Positions 25,227 through 33,126 of a stretch of 64,000 nt of DNA are shown here, in pieces. Below the pieces are notes generated by a model. That model searched no databases. It was not told the origin of the DNA and worked only from the letters and a program-made list of their open reading frames with translations. The stretch lies in assembly GCF_005876985.1 (NCBI RefSeq), contig NZ_VAHD01000003.1, positions 620,001-684,000 on the forward strand, in the 5' to 3' direction. Positions within the stretch are counted from its first letter, which is position 1. Each line of letters starts with the position of its first letter. The position numbers and the translations under genes were made by a program. This DNA is from Rhodoferax bucti. GTDB taxonomy: Bacteria; Pseudomonadota; Gammaproteobacteria; Burkholderiales; Burkholderiaceae_C.

Positions 25227-25642
25227 CCATCACCATCTTTCACAACCCCGCCTGCGGCACCTCGCGCAATACCCTGGCCATGATCCGCAACAGCGGCGTG
25301 GAGCCCACGGTCGTTGAATACCTCAAGACGCCACCCACCAAGGCCCGCCTGCAAGAGCTGCTGGCTGCCATGGGCACCGGCCCCCGCCCCCTGCTGCGCG
25401 AAAAAGGCACACCCTATGCCGAACTGGACTTGGCGAACGAGAAGTGGGCCGACGACGAGCTGCTGGACTTCATGTTGGCCCACCCCATCCTGATCAACCG
25501 CCCCGTGGTGGAGACGCCCCTGGGCACCCGCCTGTGCCGCCCGTCAGAGTTGGTGCTGGACATCCTGCCCCACGCACAGCAAGCCGCGTTCACCAAAGAA
25601 GACGGCGAAGCGGTGGTGAATGACAAGGGCCAACGTGTCTGA
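25223..25642 (+). CDS. arsC: Arsenate reductase ArsC, glutaredoxin-coupled (E. coli) type
   Basis: A 139-residue thioredoxin-fold protein. It starts [21 protein letters not shown] with the catalytic Cys in ACGTSRN. Further motifs are [26 protein letters not shown] and the substrate loop [18 protein letters not shown]. It reduces As(V) with glutathione and glutaredoxin. It is the second, evolutionarily unrelated arsenate reductase of the operon. The start overlaps the aquaporin stop by 4 nt. Confidence 0.96.
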   Translation: MTITIFHNPACGTSRNTLAMIRNSGVEPTVVEYLKTPPTKARLQELLAAMGTGPRPLLREKGTPYAELDLANEKWADDELLDFMLAHPILINRPVVETPLGTRLCRPSELVLDILPHAQQAAFTKEDGEAVVNDKGQRV

Positions 25643-25646
25643 TTGC

Positions 25647-26366
25647 ATGTCTGATTTGCAGAGCACCCTGCCCCAGCTGGAGGGTGCCCACTTCCGCCTG
25701 CCGGATGCCGCCGCGCTGCGCCCGGCACCCTCCACCCACGCACCGCGCATTGCGCTGCTCTACGGTTCGCTGCGGCCCCGGTCCTTCAGCCGGCTGCTGA
25801 CCGAAGAAGCGGCCCGCCTGCTGCAAGCCATGGGCGCCGAGACCCGCATCTTCAACCCCAGCGGCCTGCCCCTGCCCGACGACGCGCCCGACACCCACCC
25901 CAAGGTGCAAGAGCTGCGCGAACTGACGCAGTGGAGTGAAGGCATGGTCTGGACATCGCCCGAGCGGCACGGCGCCATGACCGGCATCATGAAAGCCCAG
26001 ATCGACTGGATACCGCTCAACAGCGGCGCGGTGCGCCCCACCCAAGGCAAGACGCTGGCGGTCATGCAGGTCAGCGGCGGCTCGCAAAGCTTCAACGCCG
26101 TCAACCAGATGCGCGTCTTGGGCCGCTGGATGCGCATGCTCACCATCCCCAACCAAAGTTCGGTGGCCAAGGCTTTCATGGAGTTCGGCGACGACGACCG
26201 CATGAAGCCCTCCGCCTACTTTGACCGCGTGGTCGATGTGATGGAGGAGCTGATGAAGTTCACCCTGCTGACCCGCGACGCTTCGCCCTACCTCGTGGAC
26301 CGCTACAGCGAACGCAAAGAGAGCGCGGAGCAACTGATGCAGCGGGTGAATCAGCGTAGCCTGTAG
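25647..26366 (+). CDS. arsH: Arsenical resistance protein ArsH (NADPH-dependent FMN reductase)
   Basis: 239 residues from the ATG at 25647, four nt after the arsC stop; an in-frame ATG at 25620 would add 9 residues and overlap arsC. It has a flavodoxin-like fold with FMN-phosphate loop [16 protein letters not shown], the segment [26 protein letters not shown] and [24 protein letters not shown]. These are diagnostic of ArsH, which oxidises trivalent organoarsenicals and gives resistance. Its presence suggests exposure to methylated or aromatic arsenicals, but no arsM is seen. Confidence 0.95.
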   Translation: MSDLQSTLPQLEGAHFRLPDAAALRPAPSTHAPRIALLYGSLRPRSFSRLLTEEAARLLQAMGAETRIFNPSGLPLPDDAPDTHPKVQELRELTQWSEGMVWTSPERHGAMTGIMKAQIDWIPLNSGAVRPTQGKTLAVMQVSGGSQSFNAVNQMRVLGRWMRMLTIPNQSSVAKAFMEFGDDDRMKPSAYFDRVVDVMEELMKFTLLTRDASPYLVDRYSERKESAEQLMQRVNQRSL

Positions 26367-26382
26367 CCATTCGCCACCGACC

Positions 26383-27729
26383 ATGCACACCCCACCCACC
26401 GCCCTGGCCGATGCACTGAACCACGGCTGCCGCTGCCAGACCCTGGATGCGGAGCAACTGCGCCAGGAGCTGGGCCGCGATGCGGGCCTGCGCGATGTGG
26501 CCGCCACCTTGGCCCACACCCACCCGCACCTGTTTGCGAACACGGCCGTGTTTGCCTCCCACGCCACGGTGCAGGCGGTGCAAGCGGCAGTAGCCGCGCT
26601 GGAGCGCACCTTGTCCCTGCCCGCCTGGGCGCAGCAGGTGCTGCCGGGTGCCAGCGCTATCGCCCAAGCAGACCACGGCCCGCTGGGTGTATTCATGGGC
26701 TACGACTTTCACCTTACGCCACAAGGCCCGCAACTGATTGAAATCAACACCAACGCGGGCGGCGCCATGCTCAACGCGGTGTTGCTGCGCGCACAGGCGG
26801 TGTGCTGCGGGCTGATGAATACCGCGCTCAACGCCTACCGCAACATGGCCACGCTGGAGGACGAGTTTGTGGCGATGTTCCAGGCCGAGTGGGACGTGTT
26901 CAACCGCGCGCGCGGGCAGACACCACGCCCCTTGCGCAGCATCGCCATCGTGGACGAAGCGCCGCAGAGCCAGTACCTCGCGCCCGAGTTCGCGCTGTTT
27001 GCCGAACTGTTCCAGCGCCATGGCATGCAGGCCGTGGTTATCGATCCGGCCAGCCTGCAACTGCGCGACGGGGCGGTCTACGCCGATGCATTGGCCTTGG
27101 ACCTGGTCTACAACCGCCTGACCGACTTTGACCTGTCAGACCCCGCCCATACCGCACTGGCACAGGCCTACCGGGACAACGTGGCGGCGGTGACGCCCCA
27201 CCCGCGCGCCCACGCCTTGCGCGCCAACAAACAACACCTGGTCACACTGGGCCAAGCTGCTGCGCTGCAGGCCTTGGGCGTACCGCCCGCGGACCAGCAC
27301 ACCCTGCTGGCCACGGTGCCGGCTTGTGAACGCGTCCATGCAGACAACGCCGCAGCGCTGTGGGAGCAACGCAAACAGCTGTTCTTCAAACCGCTGGACG
27401 GCTTTGGCGCCCGTGCGGTGTACCGTGGCGACAAGCTCACCAAAAAGGTGTGGGAGCAAATCCTGCAAGGCGACTACATCGCCCAGGCGCTGGTGCCGCC
27501 GCCACTGCGTGCCATGCAGGTGGGCGATGCAGCCACCGAACTCAAGTTCGACCTGCGTGCCTACACCTATGCCGGCAAAGTCCAGTTGCTGGCCGCCCGC
27601 ACCTACAGCGGGCAGACCACCAACTTCCGCACCGAGGGCGGCGGTTTCGCCCCGGTCCTGTGGGCGCCCGATGGGCCCACGCCCCTTGCCCTGATGGAGC
27701 ACCTGCCATGCCACGCCCCACGTTGTTAG
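26383..27729 (+). CDS. Unassigned ATP-grasp-like ligase in ars operon, permuted glutathione-synthetase-like motif order
   Basis: 448 residues; I do not recognise a named family. Visible motifs in order are DFHLTPQGPQLIEINTNAGG (about 108-127), with an E-x-N pair; LFFKPLDGFGARAVYRG (about 333-348), an ATP-binding Lys and Gly-rich loop; YIAQALVPP (365-373), a hinge; FDLRAYTYAGKV (389-400); and TTNFRTEGGGFAPV (about 412-425). The E-x-N motif lies N-terminal to the Lys/Gly loop, the reverse of standard ATP-grasp order. QLIEINT recalls the QIEINT segment of eukaryotic glutathione synthetase, itself a permuted ATP-grasp. A peptide/thiol ligase role is inferred. It lies 16 bp after arsH and overlaps arsA by 22 nt. 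Confidence 0.75.
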   Translation: MHTPPTALADALNHGCRCQTLDAEQLRQELGRDAGLRDVAATLAHTHPHLFANTAVFASHATVQAVQAAVAALERTLSLPAWAQQVLPGASAIAQADHGPLGVFMGYDFHLTPQGPQLIEINTNAGGAMLNAVLLRAQAVCCGLMNTALNAYRNMATLEDEFVAMFQAEWDVFNRARGQTPRPLRSIAIVDEAPQSQYLAPEFALFAELFQRHGMQAVVIDPASLQLRDGAVYADALALDLVYNRLTDFDLSDPAHTALAQAYRDNVAAVTPHPRAHALRANKQHLVTLGQAAALQALGVPPADQHTLLATVPACERVHADNAAALWEQRKQLFFKPLDGFGARAVYRGDKLTKKVWEQILQGDYIAQALVPPPLRAMQVGDAATELKFDLRAYTYAGKVQLLAARTYSGQTTNFRTEGGGFAPVLWAPDGPTPLALMEHLPCHAPRC

Positions 27730-29480
27730 ACCACCCCACCCGCCACCTGTTTTTCACCGGCAAAGGGGGCGTGGGCAAAACCTCGCTGTCCACCGCCTGC
27801 GCCATTGCCCTGGCCGACGGCGGCAAGCAGGTGCTGCTGGTGAGCACCGATGCCGCCAGCAACCTGGACGAAATGCTGGGCATCACCCTGGCCAACACGC
27901 CGGTGCCCGTACCCGGCGTGCCGGGCTTGTCGGTGCTCAACATCGACCCCGACAACGCGGCCCAGAGTTACCGCGCCCGCGTGCTGGCGCAAATGGACCC
28001 GGCCAGTACCGACGCTGAGCGCAGCCAGGTGCAAGAGCAGCTCTCGGGGGCCTGCACCACCGAGATTGCCGCGTTCGACGAGTTCGCCAACCTGCTCAGT
28101 GGCGATGCGGCGGGCTTTGACCACGTGGTGTTTGACACCGCCCCCACCGGCCACACGCTGCGCCTTTTGAGCCTGCCCAAAGCGTGGACGGGTTTTCTGG
28201 AGGGCAACGACCGCGGCGCGTCCTGCCTCGGGCCACACTCGGGCCTCAAGATGCAAGAGGCGCGCTTTGCCCAAGCCCTGCAGACGCTGAGCGACGCCGC
28301 CCAAACCACCGTGGTGCTAGTCACCCGGCCCGATGGGGGCGCCATTGCCGAAGCAGCCCGCACGTCGCTGGAGCTGCAAGACCTGGGCCTGCACAACCAG
28401 CGCTTGGCCATCAACGGCGTGTTCCACGCCAGCGTGGCGGACGATGCCGTGGCCACGGCGTTTGAAGCCCTGGGCACCCGGGCACTGGCCGCCATGCCGC
28501 CCCACCTGCAGGCCTTGCCGCAAGACCAGATTCCGCTGCGCGCATTCGACACCGTGGGCTTGCCTGCGCTGCGCGCGCTGCTGCAAGCGCCGGACAGCAT
28601 GCTACCTGCGACGGCCTCCGCGCATACCCCACCGCTCGACGAGGCCCGCACACTCGCCGCACTCACCGATGCACTTGCCGCTCCAGGGCACGGGCTCATC
28701 ATGGTCATGGGCAAAGGCGGCGTGGGCAAAACCACGGTGGCGGCGGCCATTGCCGCCGGGCTGGTGCAGCGCGGCCACACGGTGCACCTGAGCACCACCG
28801 ACCCCGCCGACCACCTGCAAGTCACCGTGGATGGCAGCTTGCCCGGCCTGAAGGTGGACCGCATCGACCCCAAGGCCGAGACCGACAAATACATCGCCAA
28901 AGTAATGGCCGCCAAGTCCACCGGCCTGGATGCCGAAGGTATTGCGCTGCTGCGTGAAGACCTGCAGTCGCCTTGCACCGAAGAGGTGGCCGTGTTCCAT
29001 GCGTTTTCGCGCATCGTGAGCGAGGCGCGCAGCGCCTTTGTGGTGCTGGACACCGCGCCCACCGGCCACAGCCTGCTGCTGATGGATGCCACCGGCGCCT
29101 ACCACCGCCAGATGCTGCGCGAGTATGGCGACGCCAACCCCGGCCGCCTGGTCACCCCGCTGATGCGCCTGCAAGACCCCGAGCACACCAAGATCGTGCT
29201 GGTCACCCTGCCCGAGGTCACGCCCGTGTCGCAAGCGGCCGCACTGCAAGACGACCTGCGCCGCGCCAAGATTGAGCCCTATGCCTGGGTCATCAACAAA
29301 AGCATGGCGGCGGCGGGCACCCGTGACCCACTGCTGGCCGCGCGGCTGGCGGGTGAACAAACACAGATGGACCGGATTGCCAGCGGCCTGTCCCGCAACA
29401 CCTACCTGGTGCCCTGGCTGGCCGAGCGCCCGGTCGGCATTTCAGCGCTCAGCAGCTTGACCACGCTATCAAAACAGTAG
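27708..29480 (+). CDS. arsA: Arsenite-transporting ATPase ArsA (two-domain)
   Basis: 590 residues from the ATG at 27708; the frame is open upstream, but that overlaps the ligase gene. There are two homologous halves, each with a P-loop GKGGVGKT (FFTGKGGVGKTSLS and VMGKGGVGKTTVA) and the switch motif DTAPTGH. The As(III)-binding Cys triad is present: SGACTTE, GASCLGPH and QSPCTEE correspond to Cys113, Cys172 and Cys422 of the R773 protein. It is normally the motor for ArsB, but no arsB, acr3 or arsD is present here. The TAG stop lies inside dispersed repeat copy C. Confidence 0.95.
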   Translation: MPRPTLLDHPTRHLFFTGKGGVGKTSLSTACAIALADGGKQVLLVSTDAASNLDEMLGITLANTPVPVPGVPGLSVLNIDPDNAAQSYRARVLAQMDPASTDAERSQVQEQLSGACTTEIAAFDEFANLLSGDAAGFDHVVFDTAPTGHTLRLLSLPKAWTGFLEGNDRGASCLGPHSGLKMQEARFAQALQTLSDAAQTTVVLVTRPDGGAIAEAARTSLELQDLGLHNQRLAINGVFHASVADDAVATAFEALGTRALAAMPPHLQALPQDQIPLRAFDTVGLPALRALLQAPDSMLPATASAHTPPLDEARTLAALTDALAAPGHGLIMVMGKGGVGKTTVAAAIAAGLVQRGHTVHLSTTDPADHLQVTVDGSLPGLKVDRIDPKAETDKYIAKVMAAKSTGLDAEGIALLREDLQSPCTEEVAVFHAFSRIVSEARSAFVVLDTAPTGHSLLLMDATGAYHRQMLREYGDANPGRLVTPLMRLQDPEHTKIVLVTLPEVTPVSQAAALQDDLRRAKIEPYAWVINKSMAAAGTRDPLLAARLAGEQTQMDRIASGLSRNTYLVPWLAERPVGISALSSLTTLSKQ

Positions 29481-29526
29481 CTGCTTGCGCATATTTCATA
29501 AGCGCTAGAGCCTATTTTTATTCAAA
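29466..29526. repeat. Dispersed repeat, copy C (provides arsA stop, end of convergent gene)
   Basis: GTAGCTGCTTGCGCATATTT then CATAAGCGCTAGAGCCTATTTTT matches the reverse complement of copy D (62481) at most positions. The arsA TAG (29478-29480) is the TAG of the repeat, and the last codons of the convergent membrane protein gene also lie in it. Confidence 0.8.
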
Positions 29527-29909
29527 AAAATACGCGACGCCTTGCGCCAACCTAAGCGATTCAAACGCAGCGCAGCCGCACAGGCCAGCGTGACCCCGAG
29601 CAGCACTTCCGCCCAGATGGTGAGGTTGGTCATCAGGGTGTGCTCCGAGCACAGGCCCAGGGTGTAGTGCAAAAGACCGTCTGCGCCCAGCAGGCCATAA
29701 GCCACTAACAAAACGGCTGCCAGCCGCGACCAACCCAGCCGGCTGGCGATCAAGGACAGCCCACCCACCGCCGCTACCGCCAACCAGGCGAGATACACCG
29801 ACTCCCGCGTCATCCACACTGGCAAGCCGGGATAGAACGCGATGTACTCCGCGTTGTGCGCGAAATGCGTGAGGCTGGCGAGGGTGTAGAGGGCGAAGAG
29901 GAGGTTCAT
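29505..29909 (-). CDS. Small hypothetical membrane protein, about four TM segments
   Basis: 134 residues from the ATG at 29909 (MNLLFALYTLASLTHFAHNAEYIAFYP); the frame is open upstream but overlaps the next gene region. Four hydrophobic segments are visible (about 1-15, 38-58, 63-82 and 97-117). The remaining features are HFAHNAEYI near TM1 and a Cys/Glu/His-containing loop LHYTLGLCSEHTL. I do not recognise the family. The C-terminal FLNKNRL comes from repeat copy C. It is convergent with arsA. Confidence 0.65.
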   Translation of the reverse strand: MNLLFALYTLASLTHFAHNAEYIAFYPGLPVWMTRESVYLAWLAVAAVGGLSLIASRLGWSRLAAVLLVAYGLLGADGLLHYTLGLCSEHTLMTNLTIWAEVLLGVTLACAAALRLNRLGWRKASRIFLNKNRL

Positions 29910-29949
29910 GAATCTTGTGAGTGCGTCGAACGCAAGCTCTAACGCGACC

Positions 29950-30225
29950 TCAATGGTCTTTGTGCGTGATGACCTTGTCGCCCCGGCGCGGTTTGCCGGC
30001 GCGCCCGGCTTTGGACCAATCGTAGTCCTGCCCATCGGGGGTTTTGCCATCCACCACGGCGGCCACGCCCGGTTTGCCCACGTGCTGTGGGTTCTCGCTG
30101 GCCATGGTCACAAAGGTGTGGCCTGCATCGCGCTTGTCTTTGGTGATTTGCAGGGCCTGCACCAGGTCTGCAGTTTCTGCGCCGTGGGATTGGCCCTCGG
30201 CATCGGTCCAGTAGATTTTGAACAT
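29950..30225 (-). CDS. Conserved hypothetical protein
   Basis: 91 residues from the ATG at 30225 (MFKIYWTDAEGQSHGAETADLVQAL). It is small, soluble and basic at the C-terminus (GRAGKPRRGDKVITHKDH), without TM or signal. The function is unknown. It lies 7 bp after the GNAT gene on the same strand and 40 bp before the small membrane protein gene, so the three may be one transcript. Confidence 0.65.
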   Translation of the reverse strand: MFKIYWTDAEGQSHGAETADLVQALQITKDKRDAGHTFVTMASENPQHVGKPGVAAVVDGKTPDGQDYDWSKAGRAGKPRRGDKVITHKDH

Positions 30226-30232
30226 GGTGCGC

Positions 30233-30733
30233 TCAGTCCAGCCACTTTTGCATAAAGCCCGCCTGCCCCATGGCGGGATCGAGCTCGTAGTAGGCAAAGC
30301 CTACCCGGCGGTACAGTTTTTCGGCGCCGGTGTTGCCGGACAGCACTTCCAGCGTGAGCTTGCAGGCGCCGCGCTCGCGGGCGATCTGCTCGGCCAGCCC
30401 CAGCATTTGCTCACCAATGCGCTGGCCGCGGTAGCCCGCCAGCACCGCCACGTCGTGCACATTCACCAGCGCTTGGCACTTGAAGGTGGAGAAGCCTTCT
30501 ATACAGTTGACCAGGCCCACAGGCACCGTGTCGTCGGCCGACGCAAACGCCAGCACGCTGTACGCCTGCGGCCGCGCTGCGAGCGAAGGCACGAGATTCG
30601 CCTTGGCGAAGTCGCTCAAGGCCTCGCCGCCGCCCATGGGGTCGCTGGCATAGGCATCGAGCAACATCACCAAGGCTGCAGCGTGCACCGGGTTGGCATA
30701 GTCGGCGCGGACCACGCGGATGGCGTTCGTCAT
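30233..30733 (-). CDS. GNAT-family N-acetyltransferase
   Basis: 166 residues with one GNAT domain. The acetyl-CoA-binding motif A is LVNVHDVAVLAGYRGQRIGEQML, followed by ERGACKLTLEVLSGNTGAEKLYRRVGFAYYELDP (motif B). The substrate is unknown. It lies 3 bp after glmM on the same strand. Confidence 0.85.
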   Translation of the reverse strand: MTNAIRVVRADYANPVHAAALVMLLDAYASDPMGGGEALSDFAKANLVPSLAARPQAYSVLAFASADDTVPVGLVNCIEGFSTFKCQALVNVHDVAVLAGYRGQRIGEQMLGLAEQIARERGACKLTLEVLSGNTGAEKLYRRVGFAYYELDPAMGQAGFMQKWLD

Positions 30734-30736
30734 GGC

Positions 30737-32068
30737 TCAGACCTTCAGGGTATCGGCAATGCGCTGGGCGCAGCTTTGGGCCAGCGCCGCGTCGCGGGCT
30801 TCGACCATCACACGCACCAAGGGCTCGGTACCACTGGCGCGAATGAGCACGCGGCCGCTGTCACCCAGCGCGGCTTCGGCGGCACGGGTTTCGTCGGCCA
30901 TGCGGGTGTTGCTCTTCCAGTCCTGGCCGGGGGTCAGGCGCACGTTGATCAGGGTTTGCGGGAACAGCGTTACCCCGGCCAGCAACTGCGCCATGGTTTT
31001 GCCGCTGCGCACGCAGGCCTGCAGCACCTGCAAAGCAGACACCAGGCCATCGCCCGTGGTGTGCTTGTCGAGCGCCAGCAGGTGGCCGGAGCCTTCACCA
31101 CCCAAAATCCATTTGTGCTTCTCCAGCTCTTCGAGCACGTAGCGGTCGCCCACCTTGGCACGCACAAATTGCACGCCACGGGCTTTAAGCGCCACCTCGA
31201 CGGCCATGTTGGTCATCAGCGTGCCCACCACGCCGGGCACATGCTCGTCGCGGCCCAGGCGGTCGTCCGCCATCAAATACAGCAGCTCGTCGCCGTTGTA
31301 GAGACGCCCCTCTGCGTCCACCAGCTGCAAGCGGTCGGCATCACCGTCCAGCGCAATGCCATAGTCAGCCTTGTGCTCTTTGACTGCAGCGACCAAGGCC
31401 TCCGGGTGCGTCGCACCCACGCCCTTGTTGATGTTGAGGCCATCGGGCGAGCAGCCAATGGCAATCACCTCAGCCCCCAGCTCATGGAATACCTTGGGCG
31501 CAATGTGGTACGCCGCACCGTGGGCAGCATCCACCACAATCTTCAAGCCCTTGAGGGTCAGGTCATTGGCAAAAGTGCTTTTGCAAAACTCGATGTAGCG
31601 GCCTGCCGCGTCGTCCAGACGGCGGGCTTTGCCCAAGCTGGCGGAGTCCACCCACACCGGCGGCTTCTCCAGCTCGGCCTCTACCGCCAGCTCCCAGGCG
31701 TCGGGCAGCTTGCTGCCTTTGGCGTTGAAAAACTTGATGCCGTTGTCCGCAAACGGGTTGTGGCTGGCGCTGATGACCACGCCCAGCGAGGCCCGCTGCG
31801 CACGGGTGAGGTAGGCCACGCCCGGTGTGGGCAAGGGGCCGAGCAACACCACGTCCACGCCCACGGAGTTAAAGCCGCTTTCCAGCGCGCTCTCCAGCAT
31901 GTAGCCGGAGATGCGCGTGTCTTTACCGATAAGCACCGTGGGGCGCGCCTCAGTTTCCTTGAGCACATGGCCCACGGCGTGCGCCAAGCGCAGCACAAAA
32001 TCGGGGGTGATGGGGGCTTGCCCCACGGTGCCGCGGATGCCGTCGGTGCCGAAATATTGTCGTCCCAT
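30737..32068 (-). CDS. glmM: Phosphoglucosamine mutase GlmM
   Basis: 443 residues, normal length. It starts [24 protein letters not shown]. The phosphoserine loop is [18 protein letters not shown], the metal loop ALDGDADR, the sugar-binding loop GGEGSGHLL and the phosphate-binding C-domain [15 protein letters not shown]. It converts glucosamine-6-phosphate to glucosamine-1-phosphate for UDP-GlcNAc, feeding peptidoglycan and the lipid A genes of this window. It is part of the ftsH-folP-glmM order. Confidence 0.98.
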   Translation of the reverse strand: MGRQYFGTDGIRGTVGQAPITPDFVLRLAHAVGHVLKETEARPTVLIGKDTRISGYMLESALESGFNSVGVDVVLLGPLPTPGVAYLTRAQRASLGVVISASHNPFADNGIKFFNAKGSKLPDAWELAVEAELEKPPVWVDSASLGKARRLDDAAGRYIEFCKSTFANDLTLKGLKIVVDAAHGAAYHIAPKVFHELGAEVIAIGCSPDGLNINKGVGATHPEALVAAVKEHKADYGIALDGDADRLQLVDAEGRLYNGDELLYLMADDRLGRDEHVPGVVGTLMTNMAVEVALKARGVQFVRAKVGDRYVLEELEKHKWILGGEGSGHLLALDKHTTGDGLVSALQVLQACVRSGKTMAQLLAGVTLFPQTLINVRLTPGQDWKSNTRMADETRAAEAALGDSGRVLIRASGTEPLVRVMVEARDAALAQSCAQRIADTLKV

Positions 32069-32149
32069 GAATTCAATTCCTCTCTGTTTGTTGTGTAGTT
32101 GCGAAGCTTGGTTTTAGCGCCGGGCCGCACCAAGCTAAATCGCGCCCCC

Positions 32150-33061
32150 TTAGGGGATAGCGTCCCGCGCAGCGGTGGAGTGTGGGGGTTCTAGTTCTGC
32201 CTGCATGGCAGCCAGCACTTTGAGGGCGCTCACGGTGTCGCGCACATCGTGCACGCGCACCACGTGGACGCCGTTTTGTACGGCCAGCACGGCCGCGGTC
32301 ACGCTGGGGGCGCGGCGCAGTTCAATATTGAGCCCGGCCGCTTCGGCCAACGAGGTATTCGTCACCGCCGCCAAGGACGATTTGCGCGACCAGCCGGCCA
32401 AGACGGCGTACCCTGCGGGCACCGCCTGCGCCTGCCTTGCCAGTAGCGCAAAGTTTTGCTTCACCGTTTTGCCAAACCCAATGCCGGGGTCCAGGCAAAT
32501 ACGGGTCTTATCAATGCCTAACGCTCGCAGATCTCGCGCAAGCTGCTCTAAAAAAGATAGCACCTGGGGCACCACATCGCCCTCCATGGGCGCAGTCTGC
32601 ATGGTTTGTGGATCGCGGTGCATATGCATCAGGCAAACACCGCAGCGGGGGTGTGCCGCCACCACGTCTTTGCCGGTTTTGCCCGCGGTATCGCCCGACC
32701 AGCGCAGGGCCCAGATGTCGTTGACGATGTCCGCTCCGAGGTCCAGCGCGGCTTGCATCACGGCAGGCTTGTAGGTGTCTACCGACACCGGCACCCCCAG
32801 CGTGACCGCATGGCGGATCACCGGCAGCACGCGGGCCAACTCGTCCTCCTGCGAGACCGGCGGCGCGCCGGGCCGGGTGGACTCGCCGCCAATGTCCAAA
32901 ATATCCGCCCCGTCCTTGATCAGCGCCTCACAGTGCGCCATCGCTGCCTGGCTGGTGGCGTGCTGCCCGCCATCAGAAAACGAGTCAGGCGTGACGTTAA
33001 CAATCCCCATGACGCGGGGGCGGCTGAGGTCAAGCGAGAAACGGGTGGTTTGCCAATGCAT
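32150..33061 (-). CDS. folP: Dihydropteroate synthase FolP
   Basis: 303 residues, TIM barrel. Signatures are VMGIVNVTPDSFSDGG (pterin-binding loop 1), DIGGESTRPGAPPVS (loop 2), VSVDTYKP, NDIWALRW, CLDPGIGFGKTVKQNF and AGWSRKSSLA. It joins p-aminobenzoate to the pterin in folate synthesis and is the sulfonamide target. It lies between ftsH and glmM as in many proteobacteria. The gap to glmM holds a small GCTTGG/CCAAGC hairpin. Confidence 0.97.
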   Translation of the reverse strand: MHWQTTRFSLDLSRPRVMGIVNVTPDSFSDGGQHATSQAAMAHCEALIKDGADILDIGGESTRPGAPPVSQEDELARVLPVIRHAVTLGVPVSVDTYKPAVMQAALDLGADIVNDIWALRWSGDTAGKTGKDVVAAHPRCGVCLMHMHRDPQTMQTAPMEGDVVPQVLSFLEQLARDLRALGIDKTRICLDPGIGFGKTVKQNFALLARQAQAVPAGYAVLAGWSRKSSLAAVTNTSLAEAAGLNIELRRAPSVTAAVLAVQNGVHVVRVHDVRDTVSALKVLAAMQAELEPPHSTAARDAIP

Positions 33062-33085
33062 AGCGTTTGATTATCCCCAATGACA

Positions 33086-33105
33086 ACAGGGCCCGAAGGC
33101 CCTGT
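33086..33105. terminator. Stable hairpin between ftsH and folP
   Basis: ACAGGGCC and GGCCCTGT pair over 8 bp around CGAA (TTCG when read on the transcribed minus strand, a very stable tetraloop). There is no T tract, so it is more likely an mRNA stability or attenuation element than a full terminator. Confidence 0.5.
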
Positions 33106-33126
33106 ATGTCGCATCACTGACGTGGC

